From assembly GCF_029958905.1 (NCBI RefSeq), contig NZ_CP124615.1:62001-126000 (forward strand): a stretch of 64,000 bases of DNA. The letters are read 5' to 3'. This document shows positions 25,785 through 34,649 of the stretch, piece after piece. Positions within the stretch are counted from its first letter, which is position 1; each line of letters begins with the position of its first letter. The position numbers were made by a program, and so were the translations under genes. The notes under the pieces are model-generated. The model did not search any database. It was not told the origin of the DNA and saw only the letters and a list, made by a program, of their open reading frames with translations. Source of the stretch: Vibrio sp. YMD68 (GTDB taxonomy: Bacteria > Pseudomonadota > Gammaproteobacteria > Enterobacterales > Vibrionaceae).

Positions 25785-28700
25785 ATGATAAGTAGTGCCT
25801 TTAAAAAATTATTTGGTGGGCGCGGTGAGAAAAAAGTAGAGGTAGTAGCTTCCCAGATTAGGGATTTAGCTGACGAAGAGATACCTCGATACCCGCCGTT
25901 TGCCAAAGGGCTACCAATGGCCCCAGTCGATAAAGTGTTGCAGACACAGAACGAACTTATTCAAAAAATCAGGAGCACTTTAGGTTTTACTCAAGAAGAG
26001 TACGACCGTTTAGTCATGCCTGTAATTGGCCGTTACGCGGCGTTTGTTCATTTATTACCAGCATCCGAAGCTCATCATCATCGGGGTGCTGGTGGATTGT
26101 TTCGTCATGGGCTGGAGGTGGCCTTTTGGGCAACACAGGCATCTGAGTCAGTTATTTTCTCAATTTCAGGCTCCCCTCGTGAACGAAGAAACAATGAGCC
26201 GCGATGGCGTTTGGCATGTTGTTTTTCAGGGTTATTGCATGACGTTGGTAAGCCATTGTCTGATGTTGTGATCACAAACAGCGATGGTAGTAAAACGTGG
26301 AACCCATATTCAGAAACTCTGGTTGACTGGGCTAAGCGCCATAATGTGAGTCGTTACTTTCTTCGTTGGAGAGATAGAGAACACAAACGGCACGAGCAAT
26401 TTTCGCTGCTGACCGTCGAACGAATTTTGACTCCAGAGGCTTTGGAGTTTCTAGCTGATCCCGGCAAAGACATTGTTGAATCCATGCTACAGGCAATATC
26501 AGGTCTTAGAATCAATGACCCGGTAACAAAGCTAATGCTTAAAGCTGATGGTGAAAGTGTTTCTCGTGACCTCAAACAGAATCGCCTAGATGTCGATGAG
26601 TTTGCTTACGGTGTTCCTGTTGAGCGTTATGTATTTGATGCTTTACGTCGATTGGTTAAAACGGGCAAATGGAAAGTCAATGAGCCTGGCGCGAAGGTGT
26701 GGCATTTACATCAGGGTGTGTTCATTACATGGAAGCAGGGAGCCAGTGATATTTATGACTTGTTAACGGAAGATAAAATTCCTGGCATTCCTCGTGATCC
26801 AGATACCTTGGCTGATATTTTAATTGAGCGTGGTTTTGCTCTGAAAAACGTATTACCAGAGCATGGCAAAGATGTTTTCTATCGTTATTGGGAAGTGATC
26901 CCTGAATTACCTCAAGAAGGGGAAGAAGTCACAGGGAAAATCAAAATGCAGATGCTGCGTCTTGAATCGTCGGAGTTGGTTTTTACCACTGAACCGCCTG
27001 CGGCCATCGCGGGTGAAGTTATTGGCGATGAGGACGAACAGGAACTTGATGCCAGTGAGCTTGATGACGATGCTCCGGAAGATGGAGATGAGAACTCTGA
27101 TTCGCTCACCGCTACACCAGAGCCTATTGGTTCTCTTGATGATGGATTCGAAATTCCAGATTTTATGGCAGCACCGCCCTCAACGGACTCTCAATCATCG
27201 GAACCGAAAGGTGGCACTTCCACCGATACCAAAACAAGCAAGAATGACGATAAAGCTGATGCCCCAAAAGAACCATCAGCACAAGAAATCGCTCAAACCG
27301 CAGCACCATTAGCATTAGACGATCCATTGAAAGGGCTGAAAGATGCTGGTGGGGCATTAGGAGTTTGCGATTTCCCATTCGACGCATTTGGGCTCAATAC
27401 CGAGCCTGATACAACACAAAAAGACAAAGCTGAAACGCCAAATGTTCCAACAGAACAAAGCGAAGAGGACACATCTTTACCCGGCATAGACAACATTCGC
27501 TCGGGTAAGAAGCGTCAACCTAAAGCATCCGCAAACACGGCAGCATCCTTGTCACCGAATGAGTTTTTTGGCCCTGAACCGAGCGCAATATTTGATGCCC
27601 CACCAATGCCGCCAGAGGATATGTTTGCACCAATAGATGCTGTCCCTTTGGATGCCTATGACTACTCCCATGAGATGGAAGAGCGTGAAGAGTTTGTTCC
27701 AACAGAACATTTCCAAGATGCAGAGACATATTCTTCTAGTCAGCAGGATAAATCGAGTGATGTTGATGTGCGTGGTCATTTGGAGAATGTTCTAAGTGGA
27801 TACGGCGCGGCAGAAAGTATTTTAAAAGAAGCCATTATTCCTGTGCTGGATGGACACAAAACATTAGGTGAAGTGCTTTGCTTTATGAAGAAAAAAGCAG
27901 TGATCCTTTATCCAGAAGGTGCCCGAGCACTTGGGGCTCCAGCCGAAGTCTTGAACACGTTATTTGACGCTGGCGCTATCGTGCCTGACCCAGTTCATCC
28001 AAACCGGAAGGTTCATGATTTTAGTGGCATTAAAGGGTTGTTACTTTCTTCTGATATCTCAGATGTTATCAAAGCTGCGATAGAACAAGCTGAGAAAGAC
28101 TTTGACCCAATTCGTGAAGTTAGTGCGCTAAATGATAAACGCCAATCTGGCAAGAAAGCTGAAAAGGCACACTCAGAAAAGAAGGTTAAGAGCCAGCAAA
28201 CCAACCAATCTACGCCGAAAAAGCCTAAACCTGCAATGGATATTTCGGCATTACTGCCCGGAGAGCAAACAGGTGGCCGCTCATCTGAGAATAAAAGAAT
28301 CGCACAACAAACGGCACAAGGTAAGAAGGGCACAGCAGCTAAAACTCAAACCGAACAGCACAAAAATGAGAGTGAAAACAGTGCTTCTAATGAGGAAAAG
28401 CAAAATGTGTCACGTTTACCTAAGCGCCAAAAACCAAAGACAACGGTAAATAAACCACCAAAAGAAACGCGGCCAGTGAGTCTGGATTTCGATTCTGATT
28501 TAGAACTGCCAATGACAAAAGTGGTCGGGCAAATAGATCTAGAAGACGAGGAACCTAAAAAGCCTCAGAAGGCGAAAGAAATTAGTGATGAGGACTTTTT
28601 ACCTCCTCAGTCTGACATTGATGCAGAGGAGGCAATTAGGCTTCTGAAAGAAATGATAAAAAACCAAAAAGGACGATGGTTAGTCGGTCCGGTCATTAAG

Positions 28701-28859
28701 GAGGATGGGTGTTTGGTAACAAGCGATAAGGCTCTGGAGAAAGTAACTGGTGAGTGTACGAATCTTAGCAAATCTATGCTGAGAGCATTACTCGCTAGTG
28801 GGCAACGACGCCCAAGAATGACTATTCGCCAGGGGAATTTAAGGTTAGAGGTGGAGTAA
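25785..28859 (+). CDS. traI: MOBH-type conjugative relaxase TraI
   Basis: A 1024-residue relaxase that nicks oriT and leads the transferred strand. The N-terminal TraI_2 region (about residues 30-330) has the histidine cluster HHHRGAGGLFRHGLE near 95-110 and LLHDVGKP near 150, the 3H/HD-type metal site typical of MOBH enzymes. Residues 390-900 form a long low-complexity acidic and Ser/Pro/Lys-rich linker with a small folded island near 670-770. A C-terminal TraI_2_C-like domain (about 945-1024) ends the protein. traD follows after six bases. It is preceded by an activator box. Confidence 0.92.
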   Translation: MISSAFKKLFGGRGEKKVEVVASQIRDLADEEIPRYPPFAKGLPMAPVDKVLQTQNELIQKIRSTLGFTQEEYDRLVMPVIGRYAAFVHLLPASEAHHHRGAGGLFRHGLEVAFWATQASESVIFSISGSPRERRNNEPRWRLACCFSGLLHDVGKPLSDVVITNSDGSKTWNPYSETLVDWAKRHNVSRYFLRWRDREHKRHEQFSLLTVERILTPEALEFLADPGKDIVESMLQAISGLRINDPVTKLMLKADGESVSRDLKQNRLDVDEFAYGVPVERYVFDALRRLVKTGKWKVNEPGAKVWHLHQGVFITWKQGASDIYDLLTEDKIPGIPRDPDTLADILIERGFALKNVLPEHGKDVFYRYWEVIPELPQEGEEVTGKIKMQMLRLESSELVFTTEPPAAIAGEVIGDEDEQELDASELDDDAPEDGDENSDSLTATPEPIGSLDDGFEIPDFMAAPPSTDSQSSEPKGGTSTDTKTSKNDDKADAPKEPSAQEIAQTAAPLALDDPLKGLKDAGGALGVCDFPFDAFGLNTEPDTTQKDKAETPNVPTEQSEEDTSLPGIDNIRSGKKRQPKASANTAASLSPNEFFGPEPSAIFDAPPMPPEDMFAPIDAVPLDAYDYSHEMEEREEFVPTEHFQDAETYSSSQQDKSSDVDVRGHLENVLSGYGAAESILKEAIIPVLDGHKTLGEVLCFMKKKAVILYPEGARALGAPAEVLNTLFDAGAIVPDPVHPNRKVHDFSGIKGLLLSSDISDVIKAAIEQAEKDFDPIREVSALNDKRQSGKKAEKAHSEKKVKSQQTNQSTPKKPKPAMDISALLPGEQTGGRSSENKRIAQQTAQGKKGTAAKTQTEQHKNESENSASNEEKQNVSRLPKRQKPKTTVNKPPKETRPVSLDFDSDLELPMTKVVGQIDLEDEEPKKPQKAKEISDEDFLPPQSDIDAEEAIRLLKEMIKNQKGRWLVGPVIKEDGCLVTSDKALEKVTGECTNLSKSMLRALLASGQRRPRMTIRQGNLRLEVE

Positions 28860-28865
28860 AGATAG

Positions 28866-30734
28866 ATGAGCATGGATTATGACCCACTTGGGTATGAAAT
28901 GCCGTGGAGGCCAAATTTTGAAGGTCGTGCAGCGCTAGGGTGGGCAGCTGCCAGCGGTGTGGCCTTGACGGTTAATCAAATGGCAGAGTCAATGCCTCCG
29001 GAACCGTTTTATTGGATGACTGGTATTTGTGGTGTTATGGCAATGTCCCGAATCCCAAAAGCCATGATGTTACATCGTCTCCAGAAGCATCTATTTGGTC
29101 GTGAACTGGAATTTATCTCTTTAAAAGAGCTAGAAAAAATGATGGCTGGCTCAGAAGATGATATGTGGCTTGGTCATGGTTTTGTATGGGAAAAGCGTCA
29201 TGCTCAGCGTGTATTTGAAATCATCAAACGTGACTGGCACACCTTTACTGCTCAAGAGCCTTTAATCAAGAAGACGGTTCGCGTCCTTAAAGGCAAAAAG
29301 AAAGAAGATCCAATGGGGCAAACATGGATTCACGGTGTTGAACCAAAAGAAGAGAAGTTGATGCAACCGTTGAAGCATACAGAAGGCCACACGCTTATTG
29401 TAGGTACAACAGGTTCAGGCAAGACTCGTATGTTCGACATTATGATCACGCAGGCTATCTTGCGCAATGAAGCAGTGATCATTATCGACCCTAAGGGTGA
29501 TAAAGAAATGAGGGACAATGCAAGGAGAGCTTGCGAAGCTATGGGCCATCCAGAGCGATTTGTTTCCTTTCACCCTGCGTTCCCAGATGAATCCGTGCGA
29601 TTGGACCCTCTACGTAACTTTAGCCGTGTGACGGAGATTGCGAGCCGTTTGGCCGCGTTGATACCTTCGGAGGCAGGTGCAGATCCATTCAAATCATTTG
29701 GTTGGCAAGCACTGAACAATATCGCTCAAGGTCTTGTACTGACTTATGAACGTCCTAGCATTGTTCTGTTGAAACGATTTTTGGAAGGTGGTGCCGCAGG
29801 TCTGGTTATCAAAGCTGTACAGGCTTATTCAGCACGAGTAATGGAAGACTGGGAATCAAAAGCAGCACCATATTTGGAAAAAGTGAAAAATGGCAATAGA
29901 GAAAAGCAAGCCTTTGCCATGATGAAGTTCTACCAAGATGTTATTCAACCAGAGTTCCCTCACTCAGATTTGGAAGGCTTATTGTCGATGTTCCAACATG
30001 ACTCGGCACACTTCGGGAAAATGGTTGCTTCACTGCTTCCTATCATGAACATGCTTACCTCGGGTGATTTAGGAAAGATGCTGTCTCCCGATTCAAGCGA
30101 TGTCGATGATACCAGGCCAATAAGTGACTCAGCCAAAATAATAAACAATGGCATGGTTGCATACATTGGTCTGGATAGTTTGACCGACAGTATGGTTGGT
30201 TCTGCAATCGGCTCTCTTTTCTTATCTGACTTAACAGCTGTTGCTGGTGATAGATACAACTTTGGTGTCAACAATAAGCCCGTCAATATCTTTGTGGACG
30301 AAGCCGCAGAGGTGATCAATGACCCATTCATTCAGCTTCTCAACAAAGGTCGTGGCGCGAAACTTCGACTATTTGTTGCAACACAAACATTCGCTGACTT
30401 TGCCGCTCGGATGGGTAGTAAAGATAAAGCACTACAGGTTCTGGGAAACATTAACAACACATTCTCATTGCGTGTAATTGATCCTGAAACACAAAAGTTC
30501 ATTACAGACAACTTACCGAAAACACGTTTGAACTACGTCATGAGAACGCAGGGCCAAAATACGGATGGTGAGCAGCCGATTATGCATGGGGGCAACCAAG
30601 GGGAACGGCTTATGGAAGAAGAAGCTGAATTGTTCTCTACGCAACTCCTGGGGATGCTGCCCAACCTTGAGTACATAGCCAAAATCTCTGGGGGGAAGAT
30701 AGTCAAGGGACGGCTACCTATCTTGACATCTTAA
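28866..30734 (+). CDS. traD: type IV coupling protein TraD
   Basis: A 622-residue VirD4-family ATPase that docks the relaxosome on the secretion channel. Two N-terminal transmembrane segments (about residues 22-60). Walker A VGTTGSGKT is near 178-186, Walker B NIFVDEAAE near 474-482, and a motif 3-type RLFVATQTFADF follows near 505. Length is normal for the SXT/IncA/C version. Directly downstream of traI and upstream of two conserved transfer-region genes. Confidence 0.93.
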   Translation: MSMDYDPLGYEMPWRPNFEGRAALGWAAASGVALTVNQMAESMPPEPFYWMTGICGVMAMSRIPKAMMLHRLQKHLFGRELEFISLKELEKMMAGSEDDMWLGHGFVWEKRHAQRVFEIIKRDWHTFTAQEPLIKKTVRVLKGKKKEDPMGQTWIHGVEPKEEKLMQPLKHTEGHTLIVGTTGSGKTRMFDIMITQAILRNEAVIIIDPKGDKEMRDNARRACEAMGHPERFVSFHPAFPDESVRLDPLRNFSRVTEIASRLAALIPSEAGADPFKSFGWQALNNIAQGLVLTYERPSIVLLKRFLEGGAAGLVIKAVQAYSARVMEDWESKAAPYLEKVKNGNREKQAFAMMKFYQDVIQPEFPHSDLEGLLSMFQHDSAHFGKMVASLLPIMNMLTSGDLGKMLSPDSSDVDDTRPISDSAKIINNGMVAYIGLDSLTDSMVGSAIGSLFLSDLTAVAGDRYNFGVNNKPVNIFVDEAAEVINDPFIQLLNKGRGAKLRLFVATQTFADFAARMGSKDKALQVLGNINNTFSLRVIDPETQKFITDNLPKTRLNYVMRTQGQNTDGEQPIMHGGNQGERLMEEEAELFSTQLLGMLPNLEYIAKISGGKIVKGRLPILTS

Positions 30735-30743
30735 TGGCGAAAT

Positions 30744-31328
30744 ATGAGTGCGAATAAGTATAAAAATTATGAGGTTACTAGAGTGGTTGATGTGAATCCG
30801 CACAAGAAAGTACTAAGCGTGATCCGAAAGCGTGATCGAAAAAATGCACACACACTGGCACTGCTGTTTTTTGATTGGCCTGCAACCAATGATGTGATTG
30901 AGCAACTATGTTGTTTCATCACGGATGGGATCAAATCGGAGAAAGAGCCAGTGATTTATCCGATTTTGGAAGAGGCATTAGATAAATATAGCGGTGTAGT
31001 GTTCCATGCGAACAAACGTAAGTACGAGGACCCGGTAAGACTAGGGGTTTTCTTGGAAACCATCATCACTGAAACAGCCAAAGCGCTAGAAATTGAGATT
31101 GAAGATTCACTAGGTAACAAGTGGTCTGTGGAGAAAGGTGAGCCTTTTTCTCACTGGCTTGCAGACCATAAAGGTGAATTATTCATTGTTCCACATCAAC
31201 ATCAGAATGAATGCAAACTTCGCAAGGCTTTGTATCAGTTAGTCGCTAGCGAAAGTGTAAAAACAGTATTAAGGAGAACCAATTATGAAGAAGCCGTTGT
31301 GGCTGGTCGTTTGGTTGCTAGTCATTGA
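30744..31328 (+). CDS. conserved transfer-region protein
   Basis: A 194-residue cytoplasmic protein between traD and the DUF4400 gene, a position filled by a hypothetical gene in related elements. It overlaps the next gene by 44 bp. No catalytic motif recognised. Confidence 0.65.
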   Translation: MSANKYKNYEVTRVVDVNPHKKVLSVIRKRDRKNAHTLALLFFDWPATNDVIEQLCCFITDGIKSEKEPVIYPILEEALDKYSGVVFHANKRKYEDPVRLGVFLETIITETAKALEIEIEDSLGNKWSVEKGEPFSHWLADHKGELFIVPHQHQNECKLRKALYQLVASESVKTVLRRTNYEEAVVAGRLVASH

Positions 31329-31914
31329 GGTCTTGGTGATTCTTTTGCTAGTACCTGGTGATTGGACAGATAAAACAATTCAGCGTGAATCAGAGCTGGT
31401 GGAGCAGAACTTAGGCTATGAAGCTAGACAGTGGATTAGTGATACAGCTGGGGACTGGTACAAAACTAGTGTGCTTGATTCTGGCTTTTATGCTGCTATG
31501 TATCACACGTTAATTCCAACAGAAGAGGAACGTAGAAAGTCGAAAGGAATGGAGAATATGGGCCAAGCATGGTTCGTTTGGGTGGAGGGGCGAATTGAAG
31601 CCTTTACCAATGTAATTTACCAGTTCTACACGCGGTTAGCACTTTTGTCCTCATGGGCACCGTATCTGCTCATCTTGTTCATCCCGGCTGTTTATGACGG
31701 TTTGATGAGTTGGAAGATCAAACGAACCAACTTTGACTATGCGAGCCCTGTTGTCCACCGATATAGCATTCGAGGAACGTTCTTCCTAAGCATGGGGCTG
31801 TTTATTACCTTTTTTGCTCCCATAGCTCTAAATCCAATTGTAATCCCCGCTGTGATGATGCTCTGTTGTGTGTTGTTGGGACTTGCATTCGGCAATTTAC
31901 AAAAACGAGTTTAA
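31285..31914 (+). CDS. DUF4400/TraJ-like integral membrane protein
   Basis: A 209-residue protein with transmembrane helices at about residues 5-22, 113-135 and 165-205 and a periplasmic domain between the first two (QWISDTAGDWYKTSV...TLIPTEEERR). This architecture and its place after traD match the DUF4400 (TraJ of SXT/IncA/C) family of transfer proteins. ATG 31285 is preceded by AAGGAG and lies inside the upstream gene, so translation is coupled. Confidence 0.75.
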   Translation: MKKPLWLVVWLLVIEVLVILLLVPGDWTDKTIQRESELVEQNLGYEARQWISDTAGDWYKTSVLDSGFYAAMYHTLIPTEEERRKSKGMENMGQAWFVWVEGRIEAFTNVIYQFYTRLALLSSWAPYLLILFIPAVYDGLMSWKIKRTNFDYASPVVHRYSIRGTFFLSMGLFITFFAPIALNPIVIPAVMMLCCVLLGLAFGNLQKRV

Positions 31915-31930
31915 CCAAAGGATATTCAAT

Positions 31931-32332
31931 ATGAAAAAGACTGCGCTAACAATCATTGCTGCATTCATGCTTGCAGGTCCAGCAGTGGCGAAGACAGATA
32001 AACCCTATACGGAGGAAGTGGAAACTTTCTTTGAGACCTTCGAACTGATGTGTGAAAGTTGCGCCGAAGTTTCGGAGTTTATGGTTCAGACACTAGAAGA
32101 GAAGTGCGATCAACCGATAACTATAGAAAATATTCAGAATGTAACGAAAACACACCCTCTCTATGCATTTCTTCTGGCTATGGGGAACATGAACCCAGAT
32201 GGAAAACCTCTTAGCTTTCAGTCTGCCGCTGACAACGTGGACTGTAACGATGGAATGAAGTGGGTAGAAAAGACCCAAAGCGCGATGAAAGCAGCATATC
32301 AAGAGCAGAAGAAGCAAGCGCAAAACGGATAA
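31931..32332 (+). CDS. small exported cysteine-containing protein
   Basis: A 133-residue periplasmic protein. Start ATG 31931 with AAGGA upstream; the signal peptide MKKTALTIIAAFMLAGPAVA is cut near residue 20. The mature part has CESC near residue 39 and two further Cys, suggesting disulfides made by Dsb enzymes. Last gene of the traI-traD operon before a terminator. Confidence 0.65.
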   Translation: MKKTALTIIAAFMLAGPAVAKTDKPYTEEVETFFETFELMCESCAEVSEFMVQTLEEKCDQPITIENIQNVTKTHPLYAFLLAMGNMNPDGKPLSFQSAADNVDCNDGMKWVEKTQSAMKAAYQEQKKQAQNG

Positions 32333-32351
32333 TTCACATTTCATTGCAAAG

Positions 32352-32376
32352 GCGGCCATTTATTGGCCGCTTTTTT
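32352..32376 (+). terminator. terminator of the traID operon
   Basis: GCGGCCA / TGGCCGC stem with a five-base loop and six T residues. Confidence 0.85.
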
Positions 32377-32386
32377 GTGTCACTCA

Positions 32387-32402
32387 CTTTCACATGTGAA
32401 AG
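32387..32402. promoter_or_regulatory. parS-like palindrome, copy 2
   Basis: CTTTCACATGTGAAAG, identical to the copy at the parAB promoter; here the palindrome extends to 18 bp (32386-32403). It lies between the traID terminator and an activator box, in non-coding DNA. Confidence 0.6.
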
Positions 32403-32411
32403 TCTTAATGC

Positions 32412-32465
32412 TTCCCAAATGGACAAATACAGCGCTGTGAAATGAGCACGAGATCAGGTGAGAAT
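32412..32465 (+). promoter_or_regulatory. activator box plus -10 (copy 4)
   Basis: TTCC-CAAAT-GGAC-AAATACAG, then GAGAAT 48 bp after the box start. It would drive the small membrane gene at 32501. Confidence 0.55.
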
Positions 32466-32500
32466 AAAGAAAAATTAAATAGCAATCAGTTGGAGGTTAT

Positions 32501-32644
32501 ATGTCTTCTCATACTCATACAGCAAATAGTTCTGAACGCTCTGGAGCCTTATGGGGCGTAGGGCAAATTATCCTTTGGCAGTTAATCTTTGCCGTAGGTT
32601 TCTTTTTTGGTATTCAGTATGGCGATCTTGTTCGCTTGTTTTAA
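32501..32644 (+). CDS. small single-TM membrane protein
   Basis: Forty-seven residues (M-SSHTHTANSSERSGALWG...), with a strong TGGAGG site eight bases before ATG 32501 and one hydrophobic helix (about residues 18-42). It has its own activator box, which suggests a role in the transfer programme. Unknown otherwise. Confidence 0.65.
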   Translation: MSSHTHTANSSERSGALWGVGQIILWQLIFAVGFFFGIQYGDLVRLF

Positions 32645-32717
32645 CCTTTCACATTACCCGCTCTAAAAACGGCTTTATGCCGTTTCTCTCTTTATAAGAC
32701 CACTTTTCGCCCAAGTT

Positions 32718-32770
32718 GCCCAAAAAGGGCGTTAGCCCGTGGCGTGTTTGTTGAAAAAATCTTCCAGAAT
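32718..32770 (+). promoter_or_regulatory. activator box plus -10 (copy 5), upstream of traL
   Basis: GCCC-AAAAA-GGGC-GTTAGC, with CAGAAT at 32765-32770 exactly 47 bp after the box start. It drives the traLEKBVA operon. Confidence 0.65.
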
Positions 32771-32801
32771 TGGCGACATTGGAAATTGGAAGAGATATGG
32801 A

Positions 32802-33083
32802 ATGAAGCCCGTCAAAATCCCACGTCGTATAGACGAACCGCCGCACATGCTGCTCTGGAGTGCAGATGAGCTGGCTCCTATGCTTCTTGGCCTTGTCATC
32901 GGAGTGATGATGGGCAAAGCCTTGATTTTTTTCTTAATCGGCTTGGCCGTGACCAATTTATATCGTCGATTTCGTGATAACCACCCTGATGGCTACATGC
33001 TTCACATGCTGTATTGGGGGGGATTCATCGCAACAAAAGCAAAATCTTTGAAAAACCCATTTATCCGGAGGTATTTCCCTTGA
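32802..33083 (+). CDS. traL: T4SS protein TraL
   Basis: A 93-residue inner-membrane VirB3-like protein of the pilus assembly complex. Start ATG 32802 (MKPVKIPRRIDEPP) is chosen for the GGAAGAG site and because IPRRIDEP is the usual TraL N-terminus; the frame further left is non-coding. Two adjacent hydrophobic segments at about residues 25-58. Its stop overlaps the traE start. Confidence 0.88.
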   Translation: MKPVKIPRRIDEPPHMLLWSADELAPMLLGLVIGVMMGKALIFFLIGLAVTNLYRRFRDNHPDGYMLHMLYWGGFIATKAKSLKNPFIRRYFP

Positions 33084-33709
33084 ATTTAAAGGCGTATTTA
33101 AAAACCTGGGAGGGCACTCAGGCTGAAAATAAATGGGGGCGAGTCTTCGTCCTCGGTCTGATCTTCACCGTCTTGCTGCTAGCTGTGAAGTTGTTTAGCA
33201 AAGAGACCATTGTGACCGTTCAGCCTTGGACTTTGAATGAAGAAGCTTGGGTATCACAAAAAAATGCCTCTCAATCATACAAAGAGGCGTGGGGATGGGC
33301 TCTTGGAACGCTGATGGGTAACGTAACTCCCGGCAACGTTAACTTCATCAAAGAACGTATGGAGCCAATTCTAGCACCGACTATTTATCAAGAGTTTATT
33401 GATGCACTTGAAATCCAAGCGCAAGAGATTCAAGCAGACCGAATCACTATGCGATTCGAACCTCGTTTCGTCGAATACGAAGAAACGACTGACAAGGTTT
33501 TTGTGTATGGGCACTCCTTTGTTAAGGGGGCTGCTTTTGACGCAAAAGAGCAACGTACAGACAGAACATACGAGTTTGAGCTCCGCGTTTCGAACTATAT
33601 GCCTGTCCTTGATTATATGACCACTTATGAAGGTCGCCCTCGAACGAAGAGTGTTTTAGACAAATTAGAACGTAAAGAAGAGAGCCGGAGAAAGCGTAAT
33701 GAAGGTTAA
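33080..33709 (+). CDS. traE: T4SS protein TraE
   Basis: A 209-residue VirB5/TraE-family protein with one N-terminal membrane anchor (about residues 22-40) and a periplasmic domain. Start is TTG 33080, overlapping the traL stop (TTGA), with GGAGG eight bases upstream; no ATG fits. Conserved features include NFIKERMEPILAP and FVKGAAFDAKEQRTDRTYEFEL. Needed for pilus biogenesis. Confidence 0.88.
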   Translation: MNLKAYLKTWEGTQAENKWGRVFVLGLIFTVLLLAVKLFSKETIVTVQPWTLNEEAWVSQKNASQSYKEAWGWALGTLMGNVTPGNVNFIKERMEPILAPTIYQEFIDALEIQAQEIQADRITMRFEPRFVEYEETTDKVFVYGHSFVKGAAFDAKEQRTDRTYEFELRVSNYMPVLDYMTTYEGRPRTKSVLDKLERKEESRRKRNEG

Positions 33710-34646
33710 TTCGATTGTTTTGGCGCTTTCAATTGCGCTTGGTGTTTCAAGTGCAGTGAATGCATCAGATGAAATACCAGTTGTTCCTGTCAGTGTTATG
33801 AAGAACAACGTTCCAGCCCCAATAATCCCTGATTCAGTAGCCAAACAAAGAGCTACAACTACTCAGGCCAATAGCTCGAATCTGGCTGGTGGTTACACTG
33901 AAAACTCACAACTGGTTATGGAGCCTGGGGTTAATCAGATCATCCCTATTGCTATTGGTCATCCCAACCGAATCGTTACTCCATTTGGTAAGCCGGAAGT
34001 GACGTCAACATCCTTACAGCCGGGGCAAAATAAAGGTGAATGTGGGGAAATATGCATCAAAGAGAATGTTATCTATGTGGCTACGGCCAAAGAATACCCA
34101 GTAACCATGTTCATTACAGAAAAGGGCTCAGAAGCTCGTGCGCTGAGTTTAACAATGGTTCCTCAAAGAATCCCACCTCGTGAAGTGTTTTTGAAGCTCG
34201 ACAATAACAGCTTAATACCTGGCATGTTTGCAAACAACAAAGCTAAAAGCTGGGAGCAAAGTCAGCCATATATCGAAACACTTCGAACAGTATTCAGAAA
34301 ACTGGCTCTTGGTGAAATCCCTAATGGCTACTCCATGAATCGAACTCCAAGCAATGTTCAATTACCTCAGTGTGCGCAGCCTGGTATTTCAGTCAATTTT
34401 GCAAATGGACAAATGATGATGGGGCATCATTTGACTGTATTTGTAGGTATTGCTCGAAACGTCACAAGTGAACCTATTGAGTTCAAAGAGCAATCTTGCG
34501 GAAACTGGAGTGTTGCTGGTGTGACTTCATGGCCGCATAAGGTTCTTGAGCCAGGCCAGAAAACCGAAGTGTACGTGGCAGTAAAACAGCGCGAGAAAAC
34601 CGAATCGGCTACTCGTCGTCCTTCACTGTTGAGCGGAGGAATGTAA
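33699..34646 (+). CDS. traK: T4SS secretin-like protein TraK
   Basis: A 315-residue exported VirB9-like outer-membrane-complex component with signal peptide (about residues 1-22, cut after VNA). Mature domains show GVNQIIPIAIGHPNRIVTPFGKPEV near 75-100, typical of TraK. Two Cys pairs (CGEIC near 113; later C..C). It overlaps traE by 11 bp and precedes traB by three. Confidence 0.9.
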   Translation: MKVNSIVLALSIALGVSSAVNASDEIPVVPVSVMKNNVPAPIIPDSVAKQRATTTQANSSNLAGGYTENSQLVMEPGVNQIIPIAIGHPNRIVTPFGKPEVTSTSLQPGQNKGECGEICIKENVIYVATAKEYPVTMFITEKGSEARALSLTMVPQRIPPREVFLKLDNNSLIPGMFANNKAKSWEQSQPYIETLRTVFRKLALGEIPNGYSMNRTPSNVQLPQCAQPGISVNFANGQMMMGHHLTVFVGIARNVTSEPIEFKEQSCGNWSVAGVTSWPHKVLEPGQKTEVYVAVKQREKTESATRRPSLLSGGM

Positions 34647-34649
34647 ACG

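Noticed and set aside
24864..28333. Many long ORFs opposite topB and traI
   Set aside because: They mirror strongly coding sequence on the other strand, lack ribosome sites and have biased, low-complexity composition.
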